Positions 63,151 through 64,000 of a DNA stretch of 64,000 nucleotides are shown one piece after another; within the stretch, counting starts at the first letter, position 1; every line of letters begins with the position of its first letter. The notes below the pieces were generated by a model. It made no database searches. It saw nothing but the letters and a program-made list of their open reading frames with translations, and had not been told where the DNA came from. The position numbers were made by a program, and so were the translations under genes. Source of the DNA: Poa pratensis (Eukaryota > Streptophyta > Magnoliopsida > Poales > Poaceae); assembly GCA_947311845.1 (NCBI GenBank), contig CAMZMU010000027.1:41814853-41878852 (forward strand). The letters run 5' to 3'.

Positions 63151-64000
63151 TCATCAAACTCTTTCCGTTCCGGGCTAAACGGAGGAAACACAGTCCAAGC
63201 GATCATATGCCCGTTGAAATCTTTTGAAAATCTAGGTTAACCCTTTGGTGCTGAGATTTAACTCATGGATAATCTCATGAATACTTTGTCGACCGTGGTG
63301 AGATCTCTCGCACGGTGACAAGGCTCACCCATCAATTAATGATCCATGTGGCTCACTGCCAAAACTGCACTCGGCACTTGTTAATCTGATCTTACAATAC
63401 GCTACACTGTCAGTCGCTAGTTGCCTCGCGGTATCTTTGCACGGGCTCTTAATTTCCCACAACTCTATCTGACACAAAAGCTTATTAATTCTGGCGTCGG
63501 TATTGAAATGTTACTTTGCCAGTACTGTACTGTATAACTAATCCAGCTGATTAGAAGTGCAGCTTAGCTTACCCAGAAAAAAAGTTGTACTACGAGTTTA
63601 GAGCACTGGGAAGTAGCAGAGAGAGAAAAAAGATGCCGGATAATACTATGTTAATTGTAGTTCCGAGACAGGGCACTGGGAAGTGGCCCTAGTCTTCAGC
63701 GCGATGGATCGAGCTGGATGCGTTCTCACGTGAGCCGTTGTGTCGGCATAGTACAGATCTGTGGTTATGATGGGATCCAACTCAAGCTGTTTCGTCTTGC
63801 TTGGCCAGATGATAGCATGGGAGTCGAAGGCTTAGTTACGCCGGCCTCTTTCAGTTTTTCAAGCCCTCCATTGGAGTCTTCACTCTTGAGTCTTGACCAA
63901 GAATATACTCTTTTCGAAAGCCTGTGTTGTTTCCATCCACCCGTGTGATCAAAACTTTCTACGCGCAAAGCATCAGAATGAGTATGATGGGGATCTTCAC
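63151..64000. other. Intergenic, nothing recognised
   Basis: No supported gene or element boundary. The phrase GGGCACTGGGAAGT-like occurs twice (about 63605 and 63671). Small frames near 63720-63970 lack recognisable domains. Confidence 0.45.

Overview
This window looks like nuclear DNA from a grass of the wheat/barley group (Triticeae or a close relative). The reasons are GC-rich first exons beside AT-rich introns, Stowaway miniature elements with CTCCCTCCGT ends, a tRNA-derived SINE resembling Au of Aegilops/Triticum, a TAT-clade and a chromodomain Ty3/gypsy retrotransposon, and a degraded LINE. There are no bacterial-style operons or CRISPR arrays, and I recognised no RNA gene.

Five host genes can be supported: an OVATE family protein (9774-10685, +), a small four-helix membrane protein (11525-12055, +), an 11-exon sugar-phosphate/nucleotide-sugar translocator (18257-22411, +), a two-exon RABA1-type small GTPase (41820-44834, +) and a three-exon group IIe WRKY transcription factor (47268-48449, -). 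They are unrelated in pathway and are separated by transposon-rich DNA. A truncated copy of the OVATE gene 3' end lies about 3.3 kb downstream of the parent.

Layout. 1-2819: nothing firm. 2829-5028: a Mutator-like element with a 9-bp target duplication, containing a hAT element (8-bp duplication), which contains a Stowaway MITE. 6060-6770: a degraded SANT/Myb-like transposon-associated gene. 8481-9267: a TIR element. 9.7-14.3 kb: OVATE gene, membrane-protein gene, two MITEs and the OVATE fragment. 15661-15953: Tourist-like MITE. 17590-17761: SINE. 18.2-22.4 kb: translocator. 23101-38725: a PIF/Harbinger-like TIR element (TTA duplications) carrying an unrecognised 417-codon gene on the minus strand. 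That gene is split by a 13.6-kb TAT-type retrotransposon (23710-37278, duplication TCCGA). 40508-40996: hAT MITE. 41.8-48.5 kb: RABA1 and WRKY. 49372-49944: hAT MITE. 50384-63150: an antisense LINE whose open frame is split by a 10.8-kb chromovirus (50679-61477, duplication GAGGC) with 2.88-kb LTRs.

The most interesting region is 23.1-38.7 kb. The retrotransposon inside it holds a decayed gag-pol with two RNase H domains, an 18-unit minisatellite built on a polypurine-tract-like core, and a second, spliced gene on the opposite strand with its own TATA-like box. The DNA transposon it landed in carries a long gene that is not a transposase as far as I can read. Exon borders, terminal repeats and target duplications were located by eye. 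Homology calls rest on recognised motifs, not on searches.
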